A DNA stretch of 64,000 nucleotides from contig JAYGXS010000001.1 of NCBI GenBank assembly GCA_036362985.1, positions 50,351,713 through 50,415,712 of the forward strand, read 5' to 3'. Below are positions 41,801 to 53,800 of this stretch, one piece after another. The notes below the pieces were generated by a model that was not told the origin of the DNA, searched no databases, and saw nothing but the letters and a program-made list of their open reading frames with translations. How positions within the stretch are numbered: the stretch's first letter is position 1; each line of letters starts with the position of its first letter. Both the position numbers and the translations under genes were made by a program. Origin of the DNA: Ligula intestinalis. Taxonomy: Eukaryota; Platyhelminthes; Cestoda; Diphyllobothriidea; Diphyllobothriidae.

Positions 41801-44800
41801 GGTCACAGGCCGATGAGCGATGCAGCCAGAATTGCGCAGGTCAGTGGTTGCGGTACACGCATGTCAGTGTTGTCGGATAATTGATTGGCTGACAGGCGGA
41901 GGTTTTCTATTGGCTGTTTTGTTTTATGCCACCATGTGGCACTCGCCGGAAGCAAGGAGCTGAGACCTAAGTGATGCCTACCTTCTTAACAGGAGAAACG
42001 AACAGACACTTTCCATGGCACCCTTACTGATTTTGGCCATCCGGTACGCTAGCAATGTGAACGCCTAGCGCTAAAGAACACAAAATGTGACGGGCTATCG
42101 TTATGTGGAAACAAAATCAGGCTTCTTATGTCTAACTTCGGGTTCGTAGAGTCATCCTTCGCATGGAGGCCTACTGATGCGTACACAATGCGTTCTCCGG
42201 ATTTTAGAATTCGATAAGATAGATACAGCTTTAGCTTAGTCTAGTTGTCAGACAGGCCAACCTGACAGGGCGATATGTCCGGTCTGGTAGGGATAGAAGC
42301 AACATAATGCCAACATGTAATGGTAAGCGCGTAAGTTATGGTTTCGAGCAGGAGAGAATGTGACGAGCACGTAGGACTTCTCTAATTTTCTCCGCTTCTG
42401 ACTTGCTTTATGCGATAATGGTTCAAGGAAGCATAGAAAAAGCATACAAAATAGTAGATTTACCCTGGCTGTTTCCTATGTATGGTTGGGGTCATTTGTT
42501 GCTCGTCAGTCTACCACCAATTTGAAGGGTCCTAGTTCATGCTAGAGAGCAAAATATAACTCTTCTCTTCTTTCGTGTAACAAGCTCAAAGCGGTAAAAC
42601 CTTATGCATTCTAGGAATATTTCCGATTGCAGAAAGCAGCGTTTTGGTTTGTAGCCATTCGATAATGCATCGGCCTTCGACAAGGCCATAGCCCTGAATC
42701 ATATCTGAATGCTTGGCCTTCTAGAACAGATGCTGCAAATGACTCTTTAGGGGTTTCTGCTTTCGTCCATACGTCTCCTATAAGACTGAATATTCAGTAC
42801 AATGCCATTAGTCGCGAGGTTTCCACCCAAACCTTAGACAAACTGAAGCAAATGCGTTTAGTTTTGTAGTGGATCTCCATGTGATAGCGCTTTAACGCAT
42901 CTTTAAGCATCAGGAGACAGCGTGTGGTTCTGTACTTTTGAAATTGATTTTTTCGAATTATTTTACTGTGTATCCTGGTCCCCAGTAACATGATTTAGTT
43001 TTGACTTCCTATTAACTACCAATTTTACTTAGATTATGCTGAAATTTATTTGAAAAAAAATACTTTACCAAGTAAATAGGTCAAATTCTGTTTGAGAGAC
43101 TATATTCAGAAAGCTTTGCTTCGTTGACCCAGAGTTGCTGATCCTTGTGTATTCACCTGTTGAGCTTCATGTTAAGCTGGAAAAGGCTACAAACGAAACT
43201 CTCATGGAGCGCTGCAATATGACCGAGAGACGCCTGGAGTCTGCCGAAATGCGAGCCGAAAGCAATGCCGAGCAGTTGCGTAAATCTCAGGACGCCGCGC
43301 ACCAGCTGGAGTTACAACTTAAGTCGCAAATGGAACAGCTGGATTGGCTCAAGTCCAACGCCGATCGACTGACGCAAGAGAACACAAATCTCAGAGTTAG
43401 TAAATTTTGGTAGCGTTTTGATCTCTTAAACGACTGATTTAGATAGAAGGCATTGTTGGAAACACACCAGAACCCAGTTAATAACCGACAAATACAACTT
43501 GGACTTGGATGGTCATTTTGGTTGATTAGATGTCATTAGCCAGTTATATCCAAACTTAGATATGAATGGTCTTGGATTCTAACCTGATCTCCAGGGTCAA
43601 TAAGCGCTACTTCCCACAATCTACCTTTGAGCCACAGGTCTGTTGCCCACTCGGCCTCAGTGTTGAAAAAGCAATACCGTAGAACAGACGTTCATTGATC
43701 CGATTACTGGATATGTTTATGCACTTGCGCGTGGCGTCTCACTCTAGTTTCCTCATGGCAGTCGCCTAGCGATCAGTAATACAGTAGTCGCCGGTTATTA
43801 AGCCCACGGTTTTGCTATGGAAAATTCCATCCCAAGCTGATTTGGGCTTAATACGCCACTGGTCTTAATAGCCGACGACTACTGCATTAAGCTCAAATCA
43901 GTTTGGGACGGAATTTTACATAGCAAAAACCGTGAGCTATATAACCGATGACTACTGTATCTGCAGAATGACTACCAAAAAACGGTGCCAGATTTATTTA
44001 TAGTGATGACTGTTAAAGTGCCCTGGAGATAAGTTCCCAATTGTCGATCTCATTGTTTCTTCCCCCTCTGGTGCAGCAGGTGACAGTGGGAATACAGGTT
44101 CCTGTGACAAGATCACCTGAATGTTTATAACTATCCAATACGCTCACTTGAGTGTACATATCTTCCAAACACCTGGGTGGCTTGTGGACGGAGGAGTCAC
44201 ATTACCTTAGTCAGTTCGCTTGATTGCAACTCTAACAGTCATGATGGGCATTTACCACCGGTGTATGGAAAGGAAAGAAATCGGTTGGCTGCGCTCACTC
44301 TCCTTACACACTCTCTCTTTCTCTCTGACGTACTACGAAATTACCACCAGTTAAAAAGTCTTGCTGGTCTGAATTGGTAATGGATTTCAGATAAGATTCG
44401 GCTATTTTTTGTTGTAGTATAAGGCGTGCATAAAAACCGTTCTTTTCTTTCTTCACAGAGCACAGTGGAAGTGGCCAATAAAGATAAATTAAAACTGGAG
44501 TCCTGTATCGAAGAGCTTACTACCGCAAACCGCCAGCTGGCGCGAGATCGCGATGACCTCTCACACAGGCATTCCTTGTCCCGCGAGAGAGCAGCAGAAC
44601 TAGAGGCCGAGAATCGAGCTCTGGACGCCGAAGTAAAGAGGAATGCGGAATCTCTTCGAGTAAGCTCTCGAGGAAACCACTACTCTAATGCAGGCCACTG
44701 TTCAATTACTGGTTTATTTTATTCTGTCAGTCCTCTATAACTTAATATCCGGGTTGCAAAACTCGAGGTTTCAATCCAATTCTGTCAGGTTTCTTGCTTG

Positions 44801-47800
44801 CGGGCTGAACTTGACAAGCAATATTTTCCTGGAAAGTTTAGCAGTTTAATTGTAGAAAGTTTGCAAAATAAACTTGTGAAAACTGCATGTAAAATATAGA
44901 TCCCTCCGCAGGAATGCAGAGTTGAGAATGCAAAAAAGAGGCAATCATTTTTTCGGTGGATATCAACAGGTCTGTTTGTCGGGGTAGTGGAAGCTATTTG
45001 AACTGGGCTAAAACCTTTATCTGAATAGTATAGCGTGCGACTCAGTGATCTCCGTCTCTGGAAAATAAAAGACAACAACCGCAAGAATAAACTGAACAAT
45101 TCCGTCAGGTGAAACCACAAAGAAATAAAATACCTTTATCTGCGAACAGAACTTTGTAGGTCCTCACTGATTTGCACCATCATTCCCCTTTATTAAATTC
45201 ACCCTGTTTTATGATTTCATCAGACGGTTGTGGGATACGATGTGGTCCAGCCGGATGATAGACGGAATAAGGTATCCAAACGAATATAAACTAGTGAGAT
45301 AGGATACGGCTTGAATGGCCAGAGTGTTATGAATGATTTAATAAATTAAGAAGGAGTAGAATATGAGTAACATGCAAGTGACTCCCAGGCCAGTGCAGTC
45401 CAGCCATGAGTGGGCCGGAGTCCAAAGTCACATTCCGGCAAGTCGATCACGGGGTTTAGAGGTCTGAAACCGAACAGTGGGTAGTCCGGTCCGGGAGTGA
45501 CTGACCGTAAACAACTCCCCCTGCACTGGCCTTGCGAAGTGGGTGGCCAGTGAGCCAGACAGAGAATGACCTTGAGAGGTTTGTCCCCGTGGCATCCGAG
45601 GGAAGCATGGCTTAGAAATACAAGGTCGCTACACGGTGATCGCAATGCAGCTCAATGTATACGTTTTTAGTATCTTCAAACTTCCCCTTCCGATATTGAA
45701 CTGTTATCTTAGGGATACTATGTACGATTTGAATTTTGTTGAAAATTTTGCAGGCTTTCGTGCAAATCGGGTGCACTACTGCAGGCAAAATAAAACAGTT
45801 CTATCGGCTTTTGAAAATCCACTATCAGCAGCTGCTTCCGTAAAATCTTTATAATGCAACCATATTTATCTACAAATAAAGCAGTGCAAGGAAGGACATT
45901 ATTAAGAACTAATGAGCATTAACCATTTAATTAAATTCAGTGTATCAAATTATTATCCATAAAACAATTGATATAAACGTGCCCAATAAATAGAAACGGA
46001 GGCTAATGAATCGACCAGTGTATAACCGTGTGCGTGGAGAATGTATCACTATCAGTACCGGCTCGAATCTATACCGCCACTGCTGTTGGCCGTTGGGCTT
46101 CCTGGTGAATCAGCTTTTCATGCTAACCTAGTTCTCATGATTGTTTTAAGTAATTAACAGGCTCTCGTACGATGGCCGAGCATTCAACGCCTTCGGAAGT
46201 AATCGCGCATGCACGATTATTCCTGAAATTACATACACCTTATTTATTCCTTTGCACCCTCGTAGCACAAGAGGCTTCAATCGTCCAAAACGATTACGGG
46301 GTTTCCTTGTTTGCTAAGAGTCAATGAGAATAATAATAGTAGTAGACACCAGAAAGCGACATTCTAGTCTCTCTGGTCTCTGTTGGTACCCGTTCTCTGC
46401 AAATTGGACATTTTGTTTGAACCTTTTTCTCCTCCCCTCCCCTGTTTTTGAAGAATGAGCGTGGTACAAACGCGGACCTCCGCCAGCATTTCGAGAACAC
46501 CAAACAACGTTGTGAGTCGTTGGAGCGCGAGGTATCTGACCTGATGGCTAAACTGCGCGATGTAGAAGAACGCATGCGACAGGCTGAAACGCGTTGTGGC
46601 CAGCTGGAATGTGAACTCAGACTGGAGCATGATGATTACTTGCAGATACGGGCTAGAACTGAAGCAATTGAGGACCAACGAGATAGCCTTGAGGTGAGCA
46701 AAGGCACTTCCTATTGCATCTAGTTCACTAGAGTGTTTAGTTTGGCCTTACTAGCTACCAGCATTCAAGAACCACCATTTACCAAAGTTCTTTGTAATTA
46801 TATGCCTGCAGTGTAATCATGACGAAGTTATGAATCCTTGCATATACATTTTTCTTTGTCACTGAATCGAATTTTATTTTATCCTTTAGGCATATTTAGT
46901 GTTGTACTATGAACAATGATATATGTAGGGTTTCATCCATCTTTAATATGAAAAAAGGGGAGCTTGGTGTTTCAAACTCACTCACGAAGCACGTTTGTCG
47001 TGTGTTTGGACAAACTAGTTATATTCAGTCTTACCTGATCAGGCACTTCCTTCGACGAGTACGTCTTATGGCGAACCGAAATCCAACCATCAACCTCCCC
47101 GCCGGTGGTTCGTGCGCAACGTGGGGAAACTCACGGCGAACAGAGGGCAAAGGCAGGTAACACCGGGGACGTCATTTGTAATAAAATTCCCAAGAAACTT
47201 CGTGGACAATACGAATATCATGAATCTCAATACTGCTACGGCATCCCCGGGAAGCGACGCGCTCCGTGGTTGTCTGGTGCCCGGAATGACAAATATGCAA
47301 GTCAGTACTGTCAACCTGAAAAATGTTACGGCGTCCCCGGGAAGCGACGTGCTCCGTGGTCGCCTGATGCCCGGAATGTTAAATATGCAAGCCAGTACCC
47401 TATTTTTTGCGACACACTTTGAACATCGGTTGCTGAAATGTGCGGGCATTGCTTGATCCCGGCCGTCAAGCACTTCTAGCACGCACATTATGGGACTATA
47501 AAGAAGACGTTGCCTGTCTGTCAGAAGTTCGTCTCCCAGACGCTGGAACGAGAGAAATCAAAGTCCCACAAGAGGATGCTGAGTACGTGCTCCTCCACAG
47601 CGGAACGCAAGCAAACACAGGACTGCATGGGGTGGCAATAGCCATGACAAATAGGTGCATAACACTCTCTTAGCGTTTGAGCCTATCTCAGATCGGATGG
47701 CCACAGCCCTCTTTAAAGGCACCATTACAAATATGTCTGTGGTTGCCATTCATGCCCCAATATCGCAAGCGGATGGAGCAGTTGAGACGGAGTTCTATGA

Positions 47801-50800
47801 ACGCCTTCAAGCTACAGTGGCCAGGATACCCCCTAAAGACTTGCTCTTCGTCGCCGGAGACTGGAATGCCAGGACTGGCCCGTGCGATGAAACCTCGAGA
47901 CACGTCATCGGAAAATACGGATTGGGCCAACATTGCGACCGCGGAGAACGATTGGTTACATTTGCTGATTAAAACCATTTCTTCGTTATAAACACTCGTT
48001 TTCAACACCCCCATCGGCCGTTCCTAACATGGTATTTAAACGATGGTCGAAAGGCAAACTAGATAGACTACATCTTAGTTCGTGCAAGGTGGACCACCTC
48101 AGTATCCGACAGCCGATCGTTTCGTGGTGCGGAAGTTGGGTCGGATCACGTACTGTGCCCGCTTTAAGCTCCGTTTGTCGAATCGAAGTGGGAAACTGCC
48201 CCCAAAACGTGTCAACGTTATGGCACTATCACACACAGAAACTCGTGTAGCGTTCAACGAAAGTCTCACTGCACGGATCCCAGATCAATCCACTGTTTGC
48301 ATCGAGCCTCCAGATGACGTCGATAATGAAACTTCGCCCGATATTTAGTGGCCACACTTAAGAGACGCGCTACAAATTGCGATGAATTCGAGCTTGCAAC
48401 AACAGGTAGTACCGAGGAAGGACTGGATCTCCACAACCACCCTCCATCTATCGGCACAAGCTAGAATCGCTTGGTTGTCAAACTCAGAGAACTACCGCTC
48501 ATTGAGACGCCAAACTATGCGATCAGCAAATGCGACCGTCAGAACCATTGGACCGAGTTAGCTGGCTCTATGGAATCAGCTTCAAACTCTGGTAACTTCC
48601 ACCAGCTCTATTACCTTTTACGTAAAGCATCAGGCAAATATAAACCGCCTTGCACTACCGTTCGGGATAACTCGGGTCAAGTGATGACTGATATGGCTGG
48701 CAAAATCGATCGATGGCGAGAGCACTTCAGCAAGCTACTGGATCCGCCTACAGCTATCAACTGGAATTCCATACGGTAGTGACTGCGAGCCACCTATGAG
48801 ATTTGAAGTGGAATCGGTATTACAACGATTAAAAGTTCGAAAGGCAGCGCATGAAGATGGTATCCCAGCAGAAGCCTACAAAACTAATTGTCCTGATTTG
48901 ACGGAATCAGTACATGGACTGTACTCGACTATATGGACTACCGAAGTCATCCCGACTGACTGAAAAAAAAAAAAAAAAAAACCGGTACCGAAGCGCGATG
49001 ACAGGACATTATGCTCAAACTACCGCGGCATCAGCCTCATCGATATAGCCGCCAAATTGTTTGCGACCATCCTTCTCCGTAGATTTTCGACTGAGCGCAA
49101 TTTTCGTACTCGTCCTAACCAAGGAGGATTTCGTCCAGGTAGAGGATGTATTGACCAGATCTTCATACTACGCCGCAAACTAGAGCACAGACATCAAAAC
49201 CAACAGGTCACCACCACCTGTTTCATCGACTGCTTGACCGCCTTTGATTCTATCGACAGCGAAGCTTTATGGCAAGTCTTGCTTGCTAATGGTCTCCCAC
49301 CAAAGTTGCTCAATCTAATCAAAGCTTGCTATTGCACAACATCAGCTCGAGTAAGAACCCTTGGCGAAGAGTCAACTTCTTTCCCTCTGACTTGTGGAGT
49401 TCGACAAGGGTGCCCTCTTTCTCCAGTTCTCTTCAACTTCTTGATCGACTGGGTAATGCATCAGTCAATTCTACCTGACAGTGGATGTTAAATCGGCCTC
49501 GAATTCAGAGTACCGGACCTGGAATATGCCGATGACATTTTCGTGCTCGGTAAAACTCCTCAGTCACTACAGCCAACGCTAGACAGAATCACCAGCTTCG
49601 CTGCAACTGTTGGTCTGACAATTAATGTGCGCAAGACGAAGCTCCTGACTACGTATCTGGGCACAGCACAACCATTGTTTATCAGCGGTCAACCCGTTGA
49701 AGAAGTTAGCTGCTTCCGCTATTTGGGTTCGAATATGCTAGCCAATGGGCAGGTCAAAGACGAAATTAAGAACTTAATCGCGCAGGCTAGAAATGCATTT
49801 AGGCTGCTAGCCAGACCACTCAGATCTTGCTCAGACATCAGTTTACGCACTAAGCTGCTGATATATAAAGCATCAATCAGACCGGTGTTAGTATATGCCT
49901 GCGAAACATGGCCAGTGAGAAAGGCAGACATCCTATCGCTCGAAGTGCGAGCGAAAACTCGTATTCCAGGAATGTTTATTGGTAAAGGAGACATATGGTC
50001 GATAACTGGCAAAAAATGTATTTTTTTCTGAGCTTTCGACCTCTTACAAGAGCCCATCGTCAGAGATGGAGAAACAGTAACAAATGTGAAAGCTACTTGA
50101 GGCGTGTGTACAATAATTAAAATTGTGAACTAGCAGAAAATCAATAATTGTGTATGCTGCCGTCTTGCCACTGAGGGCTGTGCTAGCCTGATCCAGTAGG
50201 CAAGATCGACAAGTTGGGTGGAAATATTTACAGAAGTAGAGTCGTCAACAAAACAAGTAATAGTTATGGTGGGAGGGATGGACAATTAAAAAGGGCATAT
50301 AAGAAGAGAAGGAGGATGAGAAGAGAGGGATTATGTAGGCACGTTCAAAATTTTAATTATTGTACACACGCCCCAAGTAGCTTCCCCATTTGTTACTGTT
50401 TCTCCATCTCTCATGATGGGCTCTTGTAAGAGCTCGAAAGCTCAGGAAAAAATAAATTTTGTTCCAGTGATCGACCATATGTCTCCTTTGCCATCGCTCG
50501 AAGTCTTTGACCGTTGGTGTCTTCGACGCCTCTTAAGAGTATTCTGGCAGGATCGAATCTCCAATGTTGAGCTATACCACAGATGTTTCAAACTACCAAG
50601 TCTAACATCGTACATCCAGCATCGCCGATTGCAATGGTTTGGCCATGTTCTGCGCAAACCATCTATGGACCTCTGCAGATTGGTCGTGAACCCTTGTCGT
50701 AGTGCAAACTGGCGATACCGACAAGGCGGTCAACTGAAGACATGGCTCAGCACCGTTAAGTCGGACATTGAACGGATGGGCCTCGTAACCGTTTATGGCT

Positions 50801-53800
50801 TGCGACATTGGAACAAACAATGGGTTAACATCTGTGAAGAGCTCGCCTCTGACCGACGCCAATGGGCCGCCACTATTCGTGACATCCGTGAAGCCGATTC
50901 ATCCAACAACAGGAGCTAATCGGATCAAGTAAGTAAGTAAGTAAGTCTTATGGCAGTTTACCTTATCGACGCATCCAATCTCATTTATAATTCGGTGTAG
51001 GCTCTACAAAACGCAGAAACTGCAGAGACGCACAGTAATACCTTTAAGAATACGCTAGTTTTTTGGACGTCTGAAAAGTAAAATGTTTTTAATCTGCAAT
51101 ACGAAAACAATAAACTAATTATCCACTTACTGACTTAAAAATACGCTTGTACTTATCTACCATATACCTCAAACAATATAATTACCACATAAGCATAGGG
51201 CTGAATGTTCAGTTTGCTTCGGTAAATAAACGTATTTGGCTCACTGATCGGCATTTATTTGGATCCACTACTTATTTAACTGTCTAAACGCAAAATTCAA
51301 GAGTATGCAACAACGTGAAGCTACTCTGCTTAGCAGTACCACTCCGTTTTATTGGTGCTAAGGATGTCTTCACTTCGGATTTAGGGAGGCAAGAATCTAA
51401 ACATTATCTGAATTTTCCGATCGGGAGGTTATCTGCTTATCAGAAAGCTTGTTAAGTGTTTCGCATAGACATGAAGCTGAGGGCAGCATGGATGGATACA
51501 AAATTATTCCAGGTGGGATAGCTTAGGGACAAATGACTGCTAAAATGAATATCTGTACGACAGCCGACATCTTTAGGAGAGAAGAAAACAGGAACAATAA
51601 CCAACCACATCCTGCATATGTGGCATCTGTTATGGGTAGGGCTGCCTGTTGCTGGCGGTGGAGGAGAGAATGAGGTCGACCCTCGGCGCATTTTTTTCCT
51701 CACTATAAACAATCTGATGCGCTTGAAGCTATCGCGGTGCGCTCAAAGCCATGGCTTGGGGGATTGCCAACTGACAGGATAATTTGGACACCACAGTCAG
51801 TCCAATGTGTGACTTGTTGTGTGGAGTGGATTGCTGAGGGCTGAGAGTCAGGCTCAGTGGCTCCTTCTGAATGTAACCTTTATGGTGCTCCCAGGCGGGA
51901 GTCTACCTAGCGAGGTGTGCTGTTAGTACGCGTGTTGAGTGTTGGTCGCGCCAGCCGCCTGCGCCCCCCTCCAGCTCCGGTCATCTATACTTTGCCTTGA
52001 CATCGGGTTAAAGTGTGGGAGTGGGGAGAGAGTGGAGTAGATCCTCCATAAGTCTAGTTTCACTATAGTCCCGCGGGAGTCACCGCGCTGCTTCGGCCTG
52101 CTGAAGCGCGTGGTGGACATCATCGAGAGCGACGGTCGAATTGTCATGTATGGGTGCCCATTTCAAATAACGCCGACAGTGCTCTGACTTCGTTTCCGTT
52201 TGGTCCTACGCAGTTAATAGGTGGCCTGTGTTAGGAGCACACACGCAAGATGCTACGGAGAGATTGTATACCGGCATATAAAACCGCCCTATCGAAGCAT
52301 TCGACTGGTCTGAAAATAGGCGTGCAATAAGTTAGCCAGAAAAAGTGCAAAAGAAAACCTCTTAGGCACCCCTCTGGAATCCGACCAGCCATTCAGTCTT
52401 TCCAACACTGTGGCTCAAGTTGAATGAAATAATCCGAATCCTCTCGTTTATTCTTGCACACGCATAACAGTGCATAATAACAAGCTAGTAATGAGAGGTG
52501 CTGCGGCTGAATAATCCATTTGCCTTCTGTCCTGTTTTCTGAATGAAAGCTATGATTAAACTCGAAATAAGTCTGGTGACTAGGGTCAACTTGTTCATGC
52601 CAGACGGTGCATTTGCAGGTCATTTTCCATGATGCGCATGTGGATTTGCAGTTGCGTTTACCTAGTCTTCCCTTCGGACTTCCAATGTGCCTGCGCCTTC
52701 ATGTTCTCCAGTTTTCTTGTGCCCTAATAATGCCCCCATGTCCTGTCCTGCCCCACCCCTCAAGGCCAATCTGAAAGTGGTCAACCAACAGCTGGCTGAC
52801 CTTGAGCACGAGCGTTCTGCACAAACCAAGGAAGTGAAGGAGGCATTGGCGGCCAGCGAGGAGGCCGCACGCACGATCGCCCGAAAGGATGAACAGGTAC
52901 AGATGTTGCAGGCTGAACAGCAGTCCCTGCGCAGTGAGCTGGCCGCCGCTCAAAGCAGCCTGCGTGAGAGTCGGCGCGAGGCCGAGGCGGCGGACAGAGA
53001 GGTCTCCCGCTGTCGGGATGAGATCGCAGCCCTTAACCGTGATTTGCATCGTCTACAGTCGAGCCTACGGGTAGGTCAAAATTCTTCTTCTTCTGTTCAT
53101 CAAACCGAAGCATCGATTTGCTACAAACAAAACCAGTCGACCGCAAGGTCAAAGTTTAATGTTCGGATTTGTAACCTCACTATATGGACTCCTCGTTCTC
53201 TCCTATTGCAATCCAAGCATGTGTCCTCGATTTCGGGTGGCATGCAGTCTAGATTCACAAATACTTGATTAGTTAATCCACGTGATGAAGTAAAAGAAGG
53301 GTAATCCAGACAAATTTGCCTAAAAAAAGCTATAAATGTGCAGTTCGAATGTTTCAATGACGCGCTTGTGCTCCTGTCAGAAACTGTAGAGGATCGCGAC
53401 TGTATCCAGTCTGCTGTTTACTGACTCTTTTGCAGCTGTGTATTAGGGTGAATCCTGTCAAACATTAATGTTTGGCTCGATACCTCCCTACTCCGCTGTA
53501 TCCCGAAGATGCTGTGGGGGTGTTCTTCTTTGCTGACAGCTTGGAACAAGTCCAATTTGATAATTGTCTTTCGCTTATCGGTCCCAAAGTACTTATCAAA
53601 ATAAATGGTAAGCATACTGTTAAGCTGAAGGACTTACAAAAGTACTAAGCTGCAGTCCACGTGATTAGCCTTTAAAGGCCCAACCAGAAGAGTGCTGGAG
53701 ACTAGAACATAGGACAGACATAGCTCAAAACAACCATACCAACTGGTACAGTGTTAGGCTTGATTCAGCAGAGCAACCGCAACCCTTATCCAAAGTATGC

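Larger units (their letters stand above)
49947..50492. mobile_element. Short Penelope-like (PLE) element nested in the LINE
   Basis: Flanked by the 12 bp duplication ATCGCTCGAAGT at 49935-49946 and 50493-50504, which splits the LINE RT frame. The element has two 150 nt arms in inverted orientation (49981-50130 and 50343-50492), a 212 nt middle without coding capacity, and a 34 nt extension on the left only (49947-49980). Each arm contains a hammerhead-like motif, as in the pseudo-LTRs of Penelope-like retroelements. No RT or GIY-YIG domain, so it would depend on another element. PLE identity is inferred from architecture. Confidence 0.72.
48471..50919 (+). pseudogene. LINE linker, reverse transcriptase and C-terminal domain, broken
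   Basis: Linker 'KIDRWREHFSKLLDPP' (about 48700-48750). RT motifs in order: 'KPVPKRDDRTLCSNYRGISL' after a 19-A run (48963-48981), 'NQGGFRPGRGC', 'CFIDCLTAFDSID', 'GVRQGCPLSPVLF', 'LEYADDIFVLG' (catalytic YADD, about 49518), 'VGLTINVRKTK' and 'FRYLGS'. The C-terminal 'RRLQWFGHVLRKP' follows. Breaks: TGA at 48961, TAA at 49488-49490 and the nested element, which splits 'DILSLEV' from 'SLEVFDRW'. Removing it in thought restores the family's usual order. Confidence 0.9.
47073..50944 (+). mobile_element. RTE-like LINE, degenerate, with 10 bp target-site duplication
   Basis: Flanked by the direct repeat GTCTTATGGC at 47063-47072 and 50945-50954. Order: a 5' region with a 90 bp tandem repeat, an AP-endonuclease-like domain, a linker, RT and a C-terminal domain, then an AAGT tetramer tail running into the duplication. 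About 3.3 kb without the nested insertion at 49947-50492, which is typical of RTE elements. Stops and a frameshift in both domains mean it cannot be active. The clade is inferred from length, single-ORF layout and microsatellite tail; CR1-like is the alternative. Confidence 0.88.
46694..52764 (+). other. Intron 14 (6.1 kb)
   Basis: Contains the LINE (47073-50944) with its nested element and copy 1 of repeat D2 (51600-52150). Without the LINE the intron would be about 2.2 kb. Confidence 0.75.

Noticed and set aside
42650..42740. Possible RT motif ('NASAFDKAIALNHI')
   Set aside because: A single short resemblance to a LINE A box, with no neighbouring RT motifs; too weak to list.
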